Below, piece after piece: positions 32,838 to 44,325 of a stretch of 44,924 nucleotides of DNA. How positions within the stretch are numbered: position 1 is the first letter of the stretch; each line of letters begins with the position of its first letter. The stretch is from Perkinsus olseni (lineage: Eukaryota; Perkinsozoa; Perkinsida): positions 1 to 44,924 of the forward strand of contig JABANN010000267.1 in assembly GCA_013115125.1 (NCBI GenBank), in the 5' to 3' direction. The notes under the pieces were generated by a model, which was not told the origin of the DNA, made no database searches, and was given only the letters and a program-made list of their open reading frames with translations. A program made the position numbers and the translations under genes.

Positions 32838-34801
32838 TCCTCAGTTCTAACTTCTAACTCGAAAATTTCGCGGCGAAACAACGAGTCGAGAGGCCGAGTA
32901 GAGAGAGGCCGCGCCCTGACTTGGCGCGAATTTGCTAGCTAATACAGAGGCCTAGAGCCTTTTCAGAGCCAACAACATACTCGGCTGTATTGCTAGCTTG
33001 AGAGGCCGCTAGCTAATACAGCTGGTCTGTCTACTTCATCCACTGCGCACGACGTCACGCTGTCTCCTTAACGATTTCACCACACGCTATGTTTCATACT
33101 CGATACCTTCAGTCTCGTCACTGACGATGCTACAGTACCAATCTTCTCTGTCATTTTTGATGCGGACGCTCAGCACCGCTCATCTCTCCAGGCTGAGCGA
33201 TAGATATCTTACTAGAGTGACTGCGAAGTTCTCAGTGGTCCCTTATCTCTGGCTGTACCTCTTCGTCGGTACATTTTTTCACCATTCACTCAACCTCAAA
33301 GAATGCAGATCATGCTGAGGTAAATCCCGGATGGTTTTATCGACGGCGAAACCGTCGATTATCGGGGACGAGAGGGACAAGATTTGTGTGCTAGCGACAT
33401 TGGCTAGAAAGCTAGCCAGGATGGATGCAGTTTCTCGTGATACTGATCGTTGTCGAGTTGTAGCATCTTAGTACTGCGGTATATCTTTCTCAACGAAAGG
33501 GAGGCGGTTCTGCGAAACACGTGAACCTAAACCGCCCTTCGTCTGTCAGTTTACCCTCATGTTTCCCTTGGTAACGATTCGAGCGGCTCTGCAGCCTTTG
33601 CGTGAGATAGATACGTCATATAGACGTAGGCCCTCGCTGGACTGGCCGCTACACGCGGATGGGTTGTGTATCCGCTGTGCGCAGCCAAACGCGGGAACTG
33701 CTGGCGCAAGGCCACTGGAGGGCAGTCGGTGTCTCCCCTTGTTGCCCTCTCCGCCTTCAGGTCCGTCGCGGCCACCGCCTCGACTCCCAATCCCCGTAGT
33801 CAGAGGTCATGGTGGGTTGGGACAAGCACCGGTGCCCCCTTTCCTCAGCTTGCGGGAAGAGAAGAGAATGAAAAGTGCCCGTGCAATGCAAAGTGCCAAG
33901 GCTCACCGGTGCTCTGGCTCATTCGAGTTTAGAGCTCACACTTAGGCCGTCGAGTTTACGAAGAAGACTGATTCGAGGGTGCTCATCACCTCAGTTGACT
34001 CGTCGTAGGACCTTCTTAGAGACGAAGCTTCTTCTCACTCGATAGAGTCTATCGAGTGACGCTGAGCTAAGACAGCCTTAGTAAGACAACCTCAGTTAGA
34101 CTGCACATGCAACTCCTGGGTTCGTTTGTCGGGGCTGCAGCTCCAACATGCTACATTTTTTCAATAAAGTCAATCGGGAAACGCGGAATAGTGTAGTGGT
34201 TGACCTCCACAGTGGAGGCTCCACTATTGTCTATACATATAAATACCAGAGCTGCGCCTCGATTGAAGCCCGTGGAACCTGGTTCGATGGCTCTGGTTCG
34301 CTCCACGAGCGTGCTCTGCCCCTTGAATACATCCATGACGAAGGCAACATAAGTGAGCTAAAAATCCGCGAACAGTCTGCGGATTTTTGTTCGGAATGTG
34401 AAAATGAACTCCGAATGCACTCACCCAGAATATCGACAAACTACCGCCCATCCAATCCCCGCCCTACTCAACGGGGCTCCACTTACGATTGGGATCTCCA
34501 GGCACTGGGATGATTGCAGAGACCACCTGACACGGGAGAGCGCTGAATCATCACAGGTATGTATAGCGGCGAGTTGCTAATCATGATTAAATCATCAATG
34601 TGGGTATGGTTACAGGCTGTAATCTATATACCGGCGGTATAATACCGCTATAACTTATAGCGGTCGGCTATCAGGGGAGTCGGTAGAGCTCCCGACTTGC
34701 ACGACGATGGCCACAGGTCCGAATCTTCAAGATTCGAGATTCAATCTTGGCAGGAGCAGAAGCCTAAGTGTCGACGGAGGTGGTGGTGGAGCCGGCGGCG
34801 C

Positions 34802-34853
34802 GCTACTTTTAGGCATATGTGACGCCGCGGCGTCACATACGTCTTAAAGTAGC
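34802..34853. repeat. Imperfect 26-bp palindrome
   Basis: The left arm 34802-34827 and the right arm 34828-34853 are complementary at 23 of 26 positions, with no spacer. The core around gacgccgcggcgtc is perfect. Confidence 0.85.
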
Positions 34854-34854
34854 A

Positions 34855-35075
34855 TGGACGAAACGCACGTGTACGAGAGGCTTGCCCGAAAAGCCCTGGA
34901 AGAAAGAAGCGGAGTAAGAGCATGATTGGACGAAACGGCGTGAATAAAAGAATTATGCATGAATGACTCGTGGACAAATGGGATGTGTACGAAAGAGGCT
35001 GGACGGAAGTAACACGGACGAAAAAGCGGGATGAACCCGGTCATGGCTGAAACAATCTTGGACGAAACCTACAAT
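34855..35075. repeat. Degenerate minisatellite, unit about 14-15 bp
   Basis: A loosely kept word, ggacgaaa followed by a G-rich half, recurs about every 14-15 bp (for example near 34857, 34928, 35011 and 35053). Copies are strongly diverged and vary in length. One reverse frame stays open across it as a repetitive peptide, which I take as a by-product of the period. Confidence 0.6.
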
Positions 35076-35342
35076 GTAGTAGTGTAGCCCTATACAGTTG
35101 TACTCTATGTAACTACTCTAGGGTGCCTTCAGAAATGAGAGTGTAACTCACCAACGCAACTGATATCAGACGAGAGAAAACTGATTATCACTTGATGCTC
35201 ATCTGGATGGGAGTTCTGTGACAGAACTCCTGTCACAGCAGGCTATATTTCAAAGAGCTGTCTTGAGCTAAAAGTGACCCTCAACGAACCGCCACAGAGG
35301 AATAGTGAAAAACAGTAGTGCGGAGTAGAGGATTCTTCGGAA

Positions 35343-35373
35343 GATCTTCAACGACTGACAGTCGTTGAAGATC
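35343..35373. repeat. Perfect palindrome, 15-bp arms, 1-nt centre
   Basis: Positions 35343-35357 are the reverse complement of 35359-35373 around a at 35358. Smaller ones flank it: 35210-35230 (10-bp arms, centre g) and 35397-35411 (7-bp arms, centre g). Confidence 0.9.
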
Positions 35374-35470
35374 ACCACAGTGTTATGAAGATAACACATA
35401 ACAGTGTTATGAACGGCAGAAAAGTGCGAGTTACGAATCATTTAACGTACTACTAAATCTGTAGCACAGA

Positions 35471-37452
35471 TCATAAACAGGGCATCACGGTCCGGGCTAG
35501 AAGGAGCAACAGAACTGCGGAACAGAACGCCCGAGATCCCGACCGCAGCTTGCTCTGGATAGTGCCGTGAGGGTTCTGATCCCAGTAGACGAGCTGCTGC
35601 AAGTCGCATCCTCGGCTCGACGAGATTGATAGATTACGGACGAATCGGCTTACATCTTCGGGCATGGCACATAGCATCCCCCAGTTTCCATTGCCATCAT
35701 CCAGCTTAATTAGCCGTATGCGAGAGCCGCTCTCAGAGTGGACCCCATCCAGTGGATAGGGAGGTCTCCACTCCGGAGGATCACCGCGAAATGCTGGCGA
35801 CAACGAAAACCAAGTTAGGCGCTGTTCCGTGGGCGACAGTCGACAGCTTTCAAGTCAGTGAATACGATGAAGTGAACACCAGTATGTGGCTTTGAGCCAG
35901 CCCGTCGGCACGGTTTGAGACCATAATCACCCGAACCCGTAGAGACGGCCGTCGAACCCGAACACCAGCAGATGACTAACGATGCGATATGCCCTGATTC
36001 GAATATCGGGAATTGGCTCCATCTCGTACGGACCGTACGGTACGATTACCGTACTACGGTGTACACTGTACAGTTCACCGTGTAGTACACGGTGTGTACT
36101 ATTACAGTCACACGTGTATCCGTCCACACTGCAAAATGTCTCAAAACATGTGAAACCCGAGATGATTCTGCTGAAACTCAATATTTATCGAAACACCCTT
36201 CTTATTATCTGACTCAGATAATCTGAGATACAGAGAGGACAAAAGGTGTAATATTCTGCTTCCACCTAAAATCCAACTCCATCGGGCCTGTGCTCCAGGA
36301 ACACACCGCTTGTCTGACGATGGAGACACACCCAGGTGATGACTAGGGACTCGTGAGAAAAATCGAGCCACTCGCACTTCGCACTTAGCTTTCGTACTCC
36401 AAACCAAGCCAGGATATTCACCAGTTTATAAGCGAATATGTACGAAGTGTCCCCCGATGAGAATACACGAGGCATACACAAGGTGTCCACCGTCGGGAGC
36501 ACACGGCCATACAAAAGGTATAACCGAATGCCCCTTCCGATATCACTTAAAGCTAGTGACTTACTACGTGCTGCAGCGCCCGCGACACCCCACTGTATGG
36601 GTATAGCTGCAGGATCAGGTTCCACGGCGTGGTACACGGTAAAGGCTCTCAAAGGATGCCCAATGTTCGAAGACCAACAACCAATTTGTGATGAAACATA
36701 AGACTGCTGTGATAACAGTTCTCGGCATTGAGCAGACGTAATCGTGTTCAAGACAGAGGCTTCGAGATTGCTTATTCTTCTATGCCATAGAATCTAATGA
36801 ACGAGACAGTGTCTTGAGAAATGAGCCTTGTTGGAATTGATAGTTCTCCTTGGATTAGCAAATCCTACTGAGATTAAGGATTTTATTGCAGATTCGGGTA
36901 ATTTTCCGAATCCTAGCGCTAGTACCTACCATGATTCACAGGCTTTGAGCTGTTAATATCGTTAATATCACTGAGACAGTTTCGTAAGTTTATATTGTAC
37001 AGATGATTCCCCACGGAAGACGTGGGACAAGCCGTTCTCGCGTTCAGTTTAAGTGACTAGATTCGAACCAAGGGAGCCTTAACATACTAAACGCGGTGCT
37101 CTCATGACATAACGGCGTGCCAGCGACCATGACCAACATTGGATGCGAGAGCGATCATCAATCAAACCCGTTGTCAAAGTCCCCGAAAGGATGCTCAGCT
37201 CGAATGCTGCTGGGTGGAGCTTCAGTCAGGCTCAGCCGATTCCCGAATGGCATTCGCTGTAGCATAGCGCGGAAGGAGCCATCGCCAGGCCCTCCAGCCG
37301 AAGCCTGACAGGATCACTGCCATCGAACTACGAATGCACCTCCACATTTCACAATCGGAGTCGCAACTCACCTCGCAGCCTTTAGAGGAGGCAAGGTACA
37401 GCCCCCAAAGAAGTATGAGCATCAAGGAGCCCTCCACGGCGAGGACTGCCAA
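35471..37452 (-). CDS. Secreted/tail-anchored protein P2, paralog of P1 (partial model)
   Basis: The first exon, from 37452, has a hydrophobic start (SLMLILLWGLYLA) and ends CE before a gtgagt donor. Later minus-strand blocks, around 36460-36270, contain GDTSYIFAYKL and, after a short intron, STKAKCEVRVARFF. The last block, about 35800-35471, contains GCDLQQLVYWDQN and ends in a hydrophobic tail (AFCSAVLLLLLARTVMPCL) at the stop. A signal peptide with such a tail suggests a GPI- or tail-anchored surface protein. The same block order with similar words occurs in P1, 1.5-2.5 kb upstream on this strand. Exact exon borders are not resolved and the family is unknown. Confidence 0.5.
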
Positions 37453-38387
37453 CAGAAGCTCTCCCGAGGGAAAAGCGTACGTCGCGTACCTTGAAACGTT
37501 GGTTCCCGCGAGGTGCCGACCGAAGTGGCTCTACTTACCAGTCGCAAAAGGGAGTGATGCCGAGCCAGATAAGAAGCACTATACCCACAACTCCTCTTTC
37601 ACCGGCCGATTTCAGATCATCCATGGAAGTGGATGTGCGGAGAGATTGTATCACGCGCTGTGCTATGAGCAGCCGAGAGGCGATCAATAGGAGCGACAGC
37701 CGCCTGCAAGAACGGGTGAACACCTGAGGCTCCGCACGACTTCACCGAGGCTTACATATCATTCTCCTTTATCATGGGCCACGGGACGAGCAAGAAGCGA
37801 TCGCTGTCGGACTCGCCTTCCCGAAGGAGACAGATGAGATCAGCCGCCAGGATGCCCAGAATCTGACAGGAGGGAATCTCGCGCGCGCAGAAACAACCGA
37901 CCTACCCGAACCGACAGGTCAGGACCCGGATGGTTGGAGCACACCATTAGAAGCAGTACGCAGCACAGGCCGCAGTCGCAGACAGCCGCCAGCATGTGAG
38001 ATGTGAACGCGACTATTGGCGAACCCATGCCGTCATCTGAGAAGAGCACGGGTCAACCTAAAATTCACACCGTCGTTTCGTTTGTAGGTGAAGTACTCTC
38101 CCAGAAGTGGTCCGACTGTCTCAATGGAGAACAGCGGAACCTCAGAGCGTTATTCGTCCACGAACCTCCATCGAGGGGGCCTTAAGATGATGGTGATCCC
38201 CGTACTCACTTGAATACACTTTGACGTGGATCCAGAATAGGACAATATGCAGTTGCCAGCAGATTGTGAAGAAAACGAAAGTTGTCGACATATCCTGTTC
38301 TCTCGAGACGACTTGCTTATACCTACCCGAGGCGCTGCTTGAAGCAGCGGTGGAAGCAGCCTGTATCCCAACACACGTCATAAACAC

Positions 38388-39878
38388 TTACATGCGCAGC
38401 AGAGGTACTGCCATTGACAGAGCGGCTAGGACGGCCAGGCTCATGAGGTGCTCCAACCAGTAGACGAACTCGCAACTCAAGTGGCTGCCGTAGTCATGGT
38501 GGACATGGGGGGACCACACAGAGACGTGACCTGAACAGGACGTGGAACTTGTCCTGCTCAGCACAATGAGAAGCTACGCTGAAGCTTATCGAATCGCTGA
38601 TGGGACGCGGACAGGAGATGAAGGGTCGGATTCCACACCGCAAAATTCGGCTGTTGTGTTGAACATAATCTTAATCAGTCGGTCTCTAGCGGGAAGGAGT
38701 TGCAACCGAAAAGAAGAACCGCACCTTCAGGTTGCTTGAACTCCACTATGTACTCAGAATCGATCCCTGAAAGGAACTGATTCTCACTTATCGGGGCGAG
38801 TATCTTACCTCGACCCTCGCAGTTGACGAGCAGGGCCGTGGACTTCTTATTGTGAAGGCGATGATCAACACTCAGCTTCAGCTCGAAAACGTAACCGAGG
38901 TCTCCTGAGGCACCTAAAAAAAGTTATGCATGAATGGTTGGAGACGCAACATGCAATAGTGAGGCCACTATACCACATGCAGAAGCGAGGACACTATGCC
39001 ACATGCAGAAGTGAGGACACTATGCCACATGCAGAAGTGAGGACACTATGCCACATGCAGAAGTGAGGACACTATGCCACATGCAGANNNNNNNNNNNNN
39101 NNNNNNNNNNNNNNNNNNNNNNNNNNNNNNNNNNNNNNNNNNNNNNNNNNNNNNNNNNNNNNNNNNNNNNNNNNNNNNNNNNNCATAAGTGAGGACACTA
39201 TGCCACATCATGGCTCATGATGAGGCATGTGGCATGTGTGCTTCATGATTCATGAGGCCCACATGCCAGTGGCGGCCACTGAGTGGCCGCATTATTCCAA
39301 TTACACCGCACTCAAAATAAAGCGACATGATGATGGTGTGATGCAAAGTGATAGATGATGCGCAAAAACCGAAGAATGAGAGATATTCTAGCTTACCTGG
39401 ATGCGCTGCTCCATTTGACGCACTCGTAACCACCCGGATTGCCCGCTGTGGCTCGAGCGGCTCCACCACTCGAGCGTTCTTCACCAGCTTCTCACAGGAC
39501 AAGGTGTCAATCTACGGAATACGGTAGGTATCATAAGTCGACGCTAGTCAGCGACAGAATATCAAGATTCACTCACCTTTGCCGCTACTGTGTCGTTCAG
39601 GAGAAGGAACTTCGTTCCCGCCCCTCTCACCACGTTACAAGCATCCAGTAGCCCTCTCGCTACAGTATTAGCACTGGATGGCCAGGAGTAACAGAATGAT
39701 CCAATTAGATATCTAAGGTTGACCCATGCATGTGACCAGGAATATGATTCCATCCTAACCTGTCTGTGGTGCCGTCCGGCGGTCCCTGCGGGTTGTACGG
39801 GTAAGTGCGAGCCAGGCCAATCGAAACCTTCGACTCCGCAATGTGAAGATTTGTGAATATTAATAATGTGATTAACAT
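38388..39878 (-). CDS. Secreted/tail-anchored protein P1 (unknown family)
   Basis: Exons 39878-39760, 39673-39577, 39511-39397 and 38913-38809, then from 38766; joins are in phase with GT-AG borders. The start MLITLLIFTNLHIAES is a likely signal peptide, followed by YPYNPQGPPDGTTDR. Exon 4 has GDLGYVFELKL and ALLVNCEGRG. Exon 5 stays open to 38675. A further block, about 38470-38388, reads CEFVYWLEHLMSLAVL and ends PLLRM at a TAA, mirroring the C-terminal block of P2. The junction into that last block is not resolved. Intron 3 (38914-39396) holds a 26-bp minisatellite and the assembly gap. An in-frame ATG 13 codons upstream (39917) is possible. I recognise no domain. Confidence 0.55.
38951..39210. 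repeat. 26-bp minisatellite in intron 3 of P1
   Basis: The unit is gaggacactatgccacatgc plus agaagt, 26 bp. It is repeated nearly perfectly from about 38978 up to the gap and resumes after it. The first units are divergent (gtgaggccactat). A single related word stands at 3472-3497. The true copy number is hidden by the Ns. Confidence 0.9.
39088..39183. other. Assembly gap (96 N)
   Basis: A run of 96 Ns inside the 26-bp minisatellite, probably a collapsed repeat. Its true length is unknown. Confidence 0.99.
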
Positions 39879-39889
39879 TATGAACTTCC

Positions 39890-40175
39890 AGACTTTGTCG
39901 CCTTGCCAGGTCCCCAATGGGAAACACAGAGACTTCCTCCCCCGCTATGATGATTTATGAATAATAATTATGCGATTAACATCATGATTCTCCTGACTGT
40001 GACGATGGGCCATGTGGTGACTGACACGGACTTGTATCTCCAAGCCATCAGCTTAGCTATGTAGTTCCCATTGTTGTAGCTCACATCTCCTTATCATTCA
40101 TACAGTACTTGCGTTCCACAGCCAGTCGTCTTGCCAGGTCCCGACTCCCCAATGGACAACACAAAAACTTCTCCT
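39890..40175 (-). pseudogene. Decayed partial copy of the 5' end of P1
   Basis: Upstream of P1, short blocks repeat its promoter-proximal DNA and start. The words cttgccaggtcccc and ccccaatgg occur at 39900-39920 and again at 40132-40155. A block near 39957-39990 resembles the P1 signal-peptide coding stretch (attatgcgattaacatcatga), but its frame is interrupted. It looks like the remains of a further tandem copy. Confidence 0.5.
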
Positions 40176-40206
40176 GCACGACACAGTCGTCATTGCACCA
40201 ACAGAA

Positions 40207-43200
40207 TCATGCGATAGGCGGTAGACTATCTTTTAACGCCTCCGGACGCGGGATCGAGTTCTCAAGCTCCGCGAGACGCTGCTTCAGCGTCTCAATCTCC
40301 TGAGAACAGGGAGAACGGCACTATCCGCGATGGACAGCTTAGCCGTCAACGACGCCGTCCAAGACTTCACACGACCAGTTCGCTTCCGAGAGCCGGTTAG
40401 TTCTCAACTCGTTTATAGTTTCTCGCAAACTTTTCTTCAGCAGAAACGAGTGCTACGCGCCTGACATGGTAGCCACAAGTGCCAGTGTTCACTTGCAAAG
40501 CTCAAATTCTTAATACCGTTACATGACACACAGTTAGTTCCCCCAGCTGAGCACACATAATGAAATTTTCCATTCCGCAAAATAAAGATGCAGCATTCCC
40601 CTCATAATCGATTAGAATCAAGCGCGACGAATCGCTCCAACCTTCTGCTGCATCTCAGCCTCTTTCTCAGAATCTTGACTCGTCGTCTCCGAGTTCACAG
40701 TGCTGCCCGCCGAGCTGATTCGTTCTTCGGCCGCTCGCTCGTTCTTGAGGAAGGAGACTTCTCTCCGTAAATTATTGATTTCTCGTATTAGCGTCACGTT
40801 GTCTTGCAGCACTCGGGTGTTCGTGGACCGGTGAACCTCGCATGAAAAAATCTCCATAACATCTCTTTCCGAACGAATGCCCCATTGTTACAAGATATAA
40901 CGTCGCCTTCCCAAAATATTAATACAAAACAGATCATACCATTAAGACGACCATTCCACAAAATCAATATTTCACGCATTTTTCAAAACGGATAAAACAG
41001 CTGAGTATCACTCGACAAACAACATGCCGCTGTTGCTCCTTGCGGGTGTAGCTTACTCCCCTCGAGAGAATCAGGTTAGAAGGAAAGCTAGAACGACTTT
41101 ACACTCCATCTCGCCTTGCGTTGACTACGAGCAACCACGGAGAAGGTGAGGCCCCGGACGAGATTCGAGGCGAGCGCATCCACCTTGCGCACAAGGCAAT
41201 ATCGATCATCTTGTGCATGCGTGCATAGCTAATACTCCCACCCCCCGATAGAACTAGGTAGATGAGCTCTACACTCCCCCTCGCCTTGCGTTGACTATGA
41301 GCAACAACGGAGAAGCAACAGATTATTTCCTTCTGCACTTCCGTGCCGCTCATCTGGGCTCTATCAAGACCACCACTGGTGAGAAACGATAACCTCCAGA
41401 ATGGCTACCGCCCTGACTCACCTGAGCTGCTTTTTCGTGCTTCTGCTTCAGAGTCATCATACACTTCTCGAGGTAGTCCCTCTGTCTGTTGAACTCCTTC
41501 TGGTAGGCGTCAACTGACAACATTCGTCAGGTCCTTCGGCCGAGGATCGTGCATTTTTCGTGGGGCAAACGCGAAAAAAACGATGATTTTTCTGCTCACA
41601 AAACGCTTTTGAATTCCGTTTTTTTCCGGATTTCCCTAAAAAAATGTAGTTACAACTACTTCCAGCCTGTCGTTCCAGTCCAATTCACAGATCTTACCAT
41701 CGTCCCCCTCAGCGGCATCAGTTCTACTCTCCCCTTCAACGCCTTCCGATCCCTTCTCTCGCTTGTTCTCTTCCAAGATAAGTTCGTGGTACATCGCTGT
41801 AATATTTTTCCTCAGTTTCCGTGGGTCCTTGCAATCTCGGTAGCACTCTCTCATTGCCGTTCTCGAAGCCTGAGAACCGTTCCAAATTAGAAAGCTAGAA
41901 AATTTCTCAGATCCCAGACGAAAACTGTGCGCCCCCTTGTTAACCCCGTCCACAGCCGTTGTTAGGATACCTTAACATATTCCAGTTCATTCCGGAGCGT
42001 CCAGTGCTACTTGCTAGGCGACTACTAGATTTCAAACAAAAACCGCTCTTCCAGTATGTGACTATGATACGATAATTATCCTCACAAAAATATCATACCA
42101 CAACTTTCAATATTCTCCCTCCCATTCACTGCAATCCACACTTCAATTTCGATGCTGGAATTTCCGTTCCGAGCGCGTGAACGATTTCCTATAATCAACT
42201 CACCTCCTGCTCTCGATGCTCCTCATCAATTTTGCCCTTCTGTTCCTTGATCTCTCCCAGTAATGCCTACAACACCTCCCATCACCAACAGCATTTACGG
42301 GGACGTGAATCGATCGGCGGAACCGGAAAGCGTGAATCGATCGAGGAGAAATTAGTCGCAGCGCAGTAAGAGTAATTGTGTTCTTCGGCGTTCCGTTGAA
42401 GAGATTATTTTCTGTGACGATATATTGTGACACTATTCTGATTCTGATATTTTTTGGCCATAAGATGTTACAAAAATATCACAAAAAACTCAAAAAAATT
42501 CACATAAATCATCACAAAAATATCAAAATATCGGGTTAGAGAAGAATGACAATCGGTCATTTCCAACAGACCCTCACCCTCTGCTTCATGTTCATCTCCG
42601 ACACTTCCAAACTCAACGTCTTATTCCTTCGCATGCACCTGAATAGCCCCGGACGAACGATTTCACGAATTGTGAACAACTATCGAACCGCCATTTTTCG
42701 GAAAATGGAAATTTTTTTCCAGTGCCTCCAAGTCCCAACGCGATTCCGGCGATACAAAGAATGTCGTCCCAAAAGTTTTCCTCAAATTTCGCACCCTGTT
42801 ATCTTCCTAGTTCCGATTTGTAACTTCCGACAACCCGCACGCGTTCTTCCCTGTACTGCCGAAATTTCGAGAGGACCGAGAGTTTACGAGCAGAAACTTA
42901 CGACTGAATAAAAGGGGCATCAAAAAACTGAAAATTTTCTGGGCGATCTCACTCTTCGATCTCAGCGTCCATGAAGGTGATCTGCGTCTTCATTTTCGCG
43001 ATCTCGGCCGACTTAGGGTCGATCTCTCCCTTTAACTCCTATCGAGACATCCTCACGGAGGGAGCTCCAGCCTAGGCCTCACCCGAATCTTGTAATCTAG
43101 GACAAACTTGAATTTCTCTAACTCTTGATTTTGCTTCCTCAAGTCGTTTATCCGCCTTTCCTTATCCTCGATCGTCTTCTCTCTTTCCTCCATTTCCTTT

Positions 43201-44325
43201 ATGTTCGCAGCGCGGTCTTTCACGAGTGCCTCGATCTTTTCCCGTCGCCGTTGGACCTGCTGACCGACGCGTGTGCGACATCTCACTCAAAGGCCGATGC
43301 CACCATTTGTTCAGCTCTACGCACAACGCTGAATGATTAACAGAGGGTTCGGTGGACGGCTCCCTTCACAAGAAGCTATCCGAGCTCAACGGCTCCAGCA
43401 CGCACGGGCCGTGTGGCGGAGAGCCTTCCATTGGATTCTAGGGACCGGTCATCAGTGTAAGACAGGATAAGTTCATTTAAAATTAGGTAAAGGTTTGGGT
43501 TCGCGTCTTTGCACAAGGAAAGACATAGGATTTACAGGTTGAGAAATCCAAAGTTGACGCTGGCATGTTACGAGTGCACCGCCTCGGTTCTGCCGGGAGT
43601 TCGATGCCCGAGGTCCGACCTGTAAGAGCCAGTTCCTTAAACTCTCTTCCTTGTAACCCATCTGCCTCTTAAGATCCTCATGATGCTTCCTAAAAAGGAG
43701 TGTCCACAGTTCCCAAACCACACCGCTCGACTCACTTGTGTATTCCAGCCTGACCTCGAAGTCCGATTTTCTCGTCCTTCTCGTGGCTCAAAAACGACTC
43801 GTACCTGACGTGTTATCAGGGGGTGCTGACAAGTTTGAATTCTTCAAGCCCTCACCTCCGTTTTACTGCTTCGATTTTGTCATCTGTTTTACGCTCCACT
43901 TCCCTGCGACATCAAGAAATAACCTCATATCAGAAGTCAGAGCGCGTCGATAGTAAATTCCCACAGGGCGTGTGGTGTAGGGGTATCACGTCTGCTTCGC
44001 ATGCAGAAGGCCCCGGGTTCAATTCCCGGTACGTCCACCTATTCCCACCTCAGCTTCTGATGATGCTCACGGAAATCCTTCTCTTTATCCTCCAGCACAA
44101 TTTCTCTTTCCTCCCTGTTCTTCTTCCTCTCCTCCTCAAATACCCTACCCATCGCCTCCACTATTCCTGTCACACGAAATGATTCCACGGAAAGACCTTG
44201 CCCAGCTCTGGCGTTCTCAGAAACCAACGATTCGTGAGCTACTCTCATGTTTCGCCTCGATCGTTTCCTTCATCGTCATCCATTCTTGGAACTCTTTTTC
44301 AGAGCATTCTGTCAACTCGGCCAGC
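40207..44325 (-). CDS. CFAP57 (WDR65)-like ciliary protein, C-terminal coiled coil (partial)
   Basis: CFAP57 is an axonemal coiled-coil protein linked to inner dynein arm and regulatory complexes. Exons 44325-44243, 44166-44049, 43689-43620, 43256-43083, 43035-42953, 42638-42578, 42266-42204, 42006-41971, 41869-41698, 41513-41422, 40836-40642 and 40299-40207 give 412 codons plus a stop, all in phase. Diagnostic stretches: [64 protein letters not shown], and [20 protein letters not shown]. Nearly the whole product is charged, heptad-like coiled coil. The WD-repeat N-terminal half must lie beyond the right edge. The donors after 43620 (g|gtcgga) and 40642 (gttgga) are weak, so the last exon (ending DSLPPIA) is less certain; a further small exon near 40380-40440 is possible. 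A tRNA-Ala lies antisense in the intron 43690-44048. Confidence 0.9.
43966..44037 (+). tRNA. tRNA-Ala(CGC)
   Basis: A complete 72-nt cloverleaf. The acceptor GGGCGTG pairs with TACGTCC, including the G3-U70 wobble pair that is the main identity mark of alanine tRNA. The anticodon stem TCTGC/GCAGA encloses TTCGCAT (anticodon CGC). The T arm is CCGGG-TTCAATT-CCCGG and the discriminator is A. It lies inside an intron of the CFAP57-like gene, on the opposite strand, 11 nt from the exon that ends at 44049. No run of four T follows within the next 60 nt. Confidence 0.92.

Larger units (their letters stand above)
32722..35470. other. Gene-poor, palindrome-rich stretch
   Basis: No gene could be resolved. 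The stretch holds odd-centred palindromes at 32803-32837, 34036-34058, 35210-35230, 35343-35373 and 35397-35411, an imperfect one at 34802-34853, and a degenerate minisatellite at 34855-35075. A tRNA-like string lies near 34671-34735 (A-box-like GTCGGTAGAG, B-box-like GGTCCGAATC). A small plus-strand frame near 33855-33932 reads EKCPCNAKCQGS and could be an exon of a cysteine-rich protein, but its context is unclear. A hairpin with a T run lies at 34360-34388. Confidence 0.5.

Noticed and set aside
34360-34388. Hairpin with 10-bp stem and T run, like a bacterial terminator
   Set aside because: No bacterial gene is nearby. In a eukaryotic nucleus this is more likely a chance or palindrome-type sequence.
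34671-34735. tRNA-like A- and B-box strings on the plus strand
   Set aside because: The anticodon and acceptor stems fail to pair. It could be a SINE head, but there is no second copy in the window to support that.
34844-35044. Repetitive minus-strand peptide frame (FVHIPFVHESFMHNSFIH)
   Set aside because: It follows the 14-15-bp period of the degenerate minisatellite; no start, splice or neighbour supports a gene.
37045-37110. tRNA-like string on the minus strand (TTGGTTCGAATC after AGAGCAC)
   Set aside because: The acceptor, anticodon and T stems do not pair well enough for a tRNA call.
38951-39210. Regular 26-bp repeats resembling a CRISPR array
   Set aside because: The units abut without variable spacers, and the host is clearly an intron-bearing eukaryote. 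It is a minisatellite.
39020-39211. Open frame across the N run
   Set aside because: An artefact of the 26-bp repeat and the gap.
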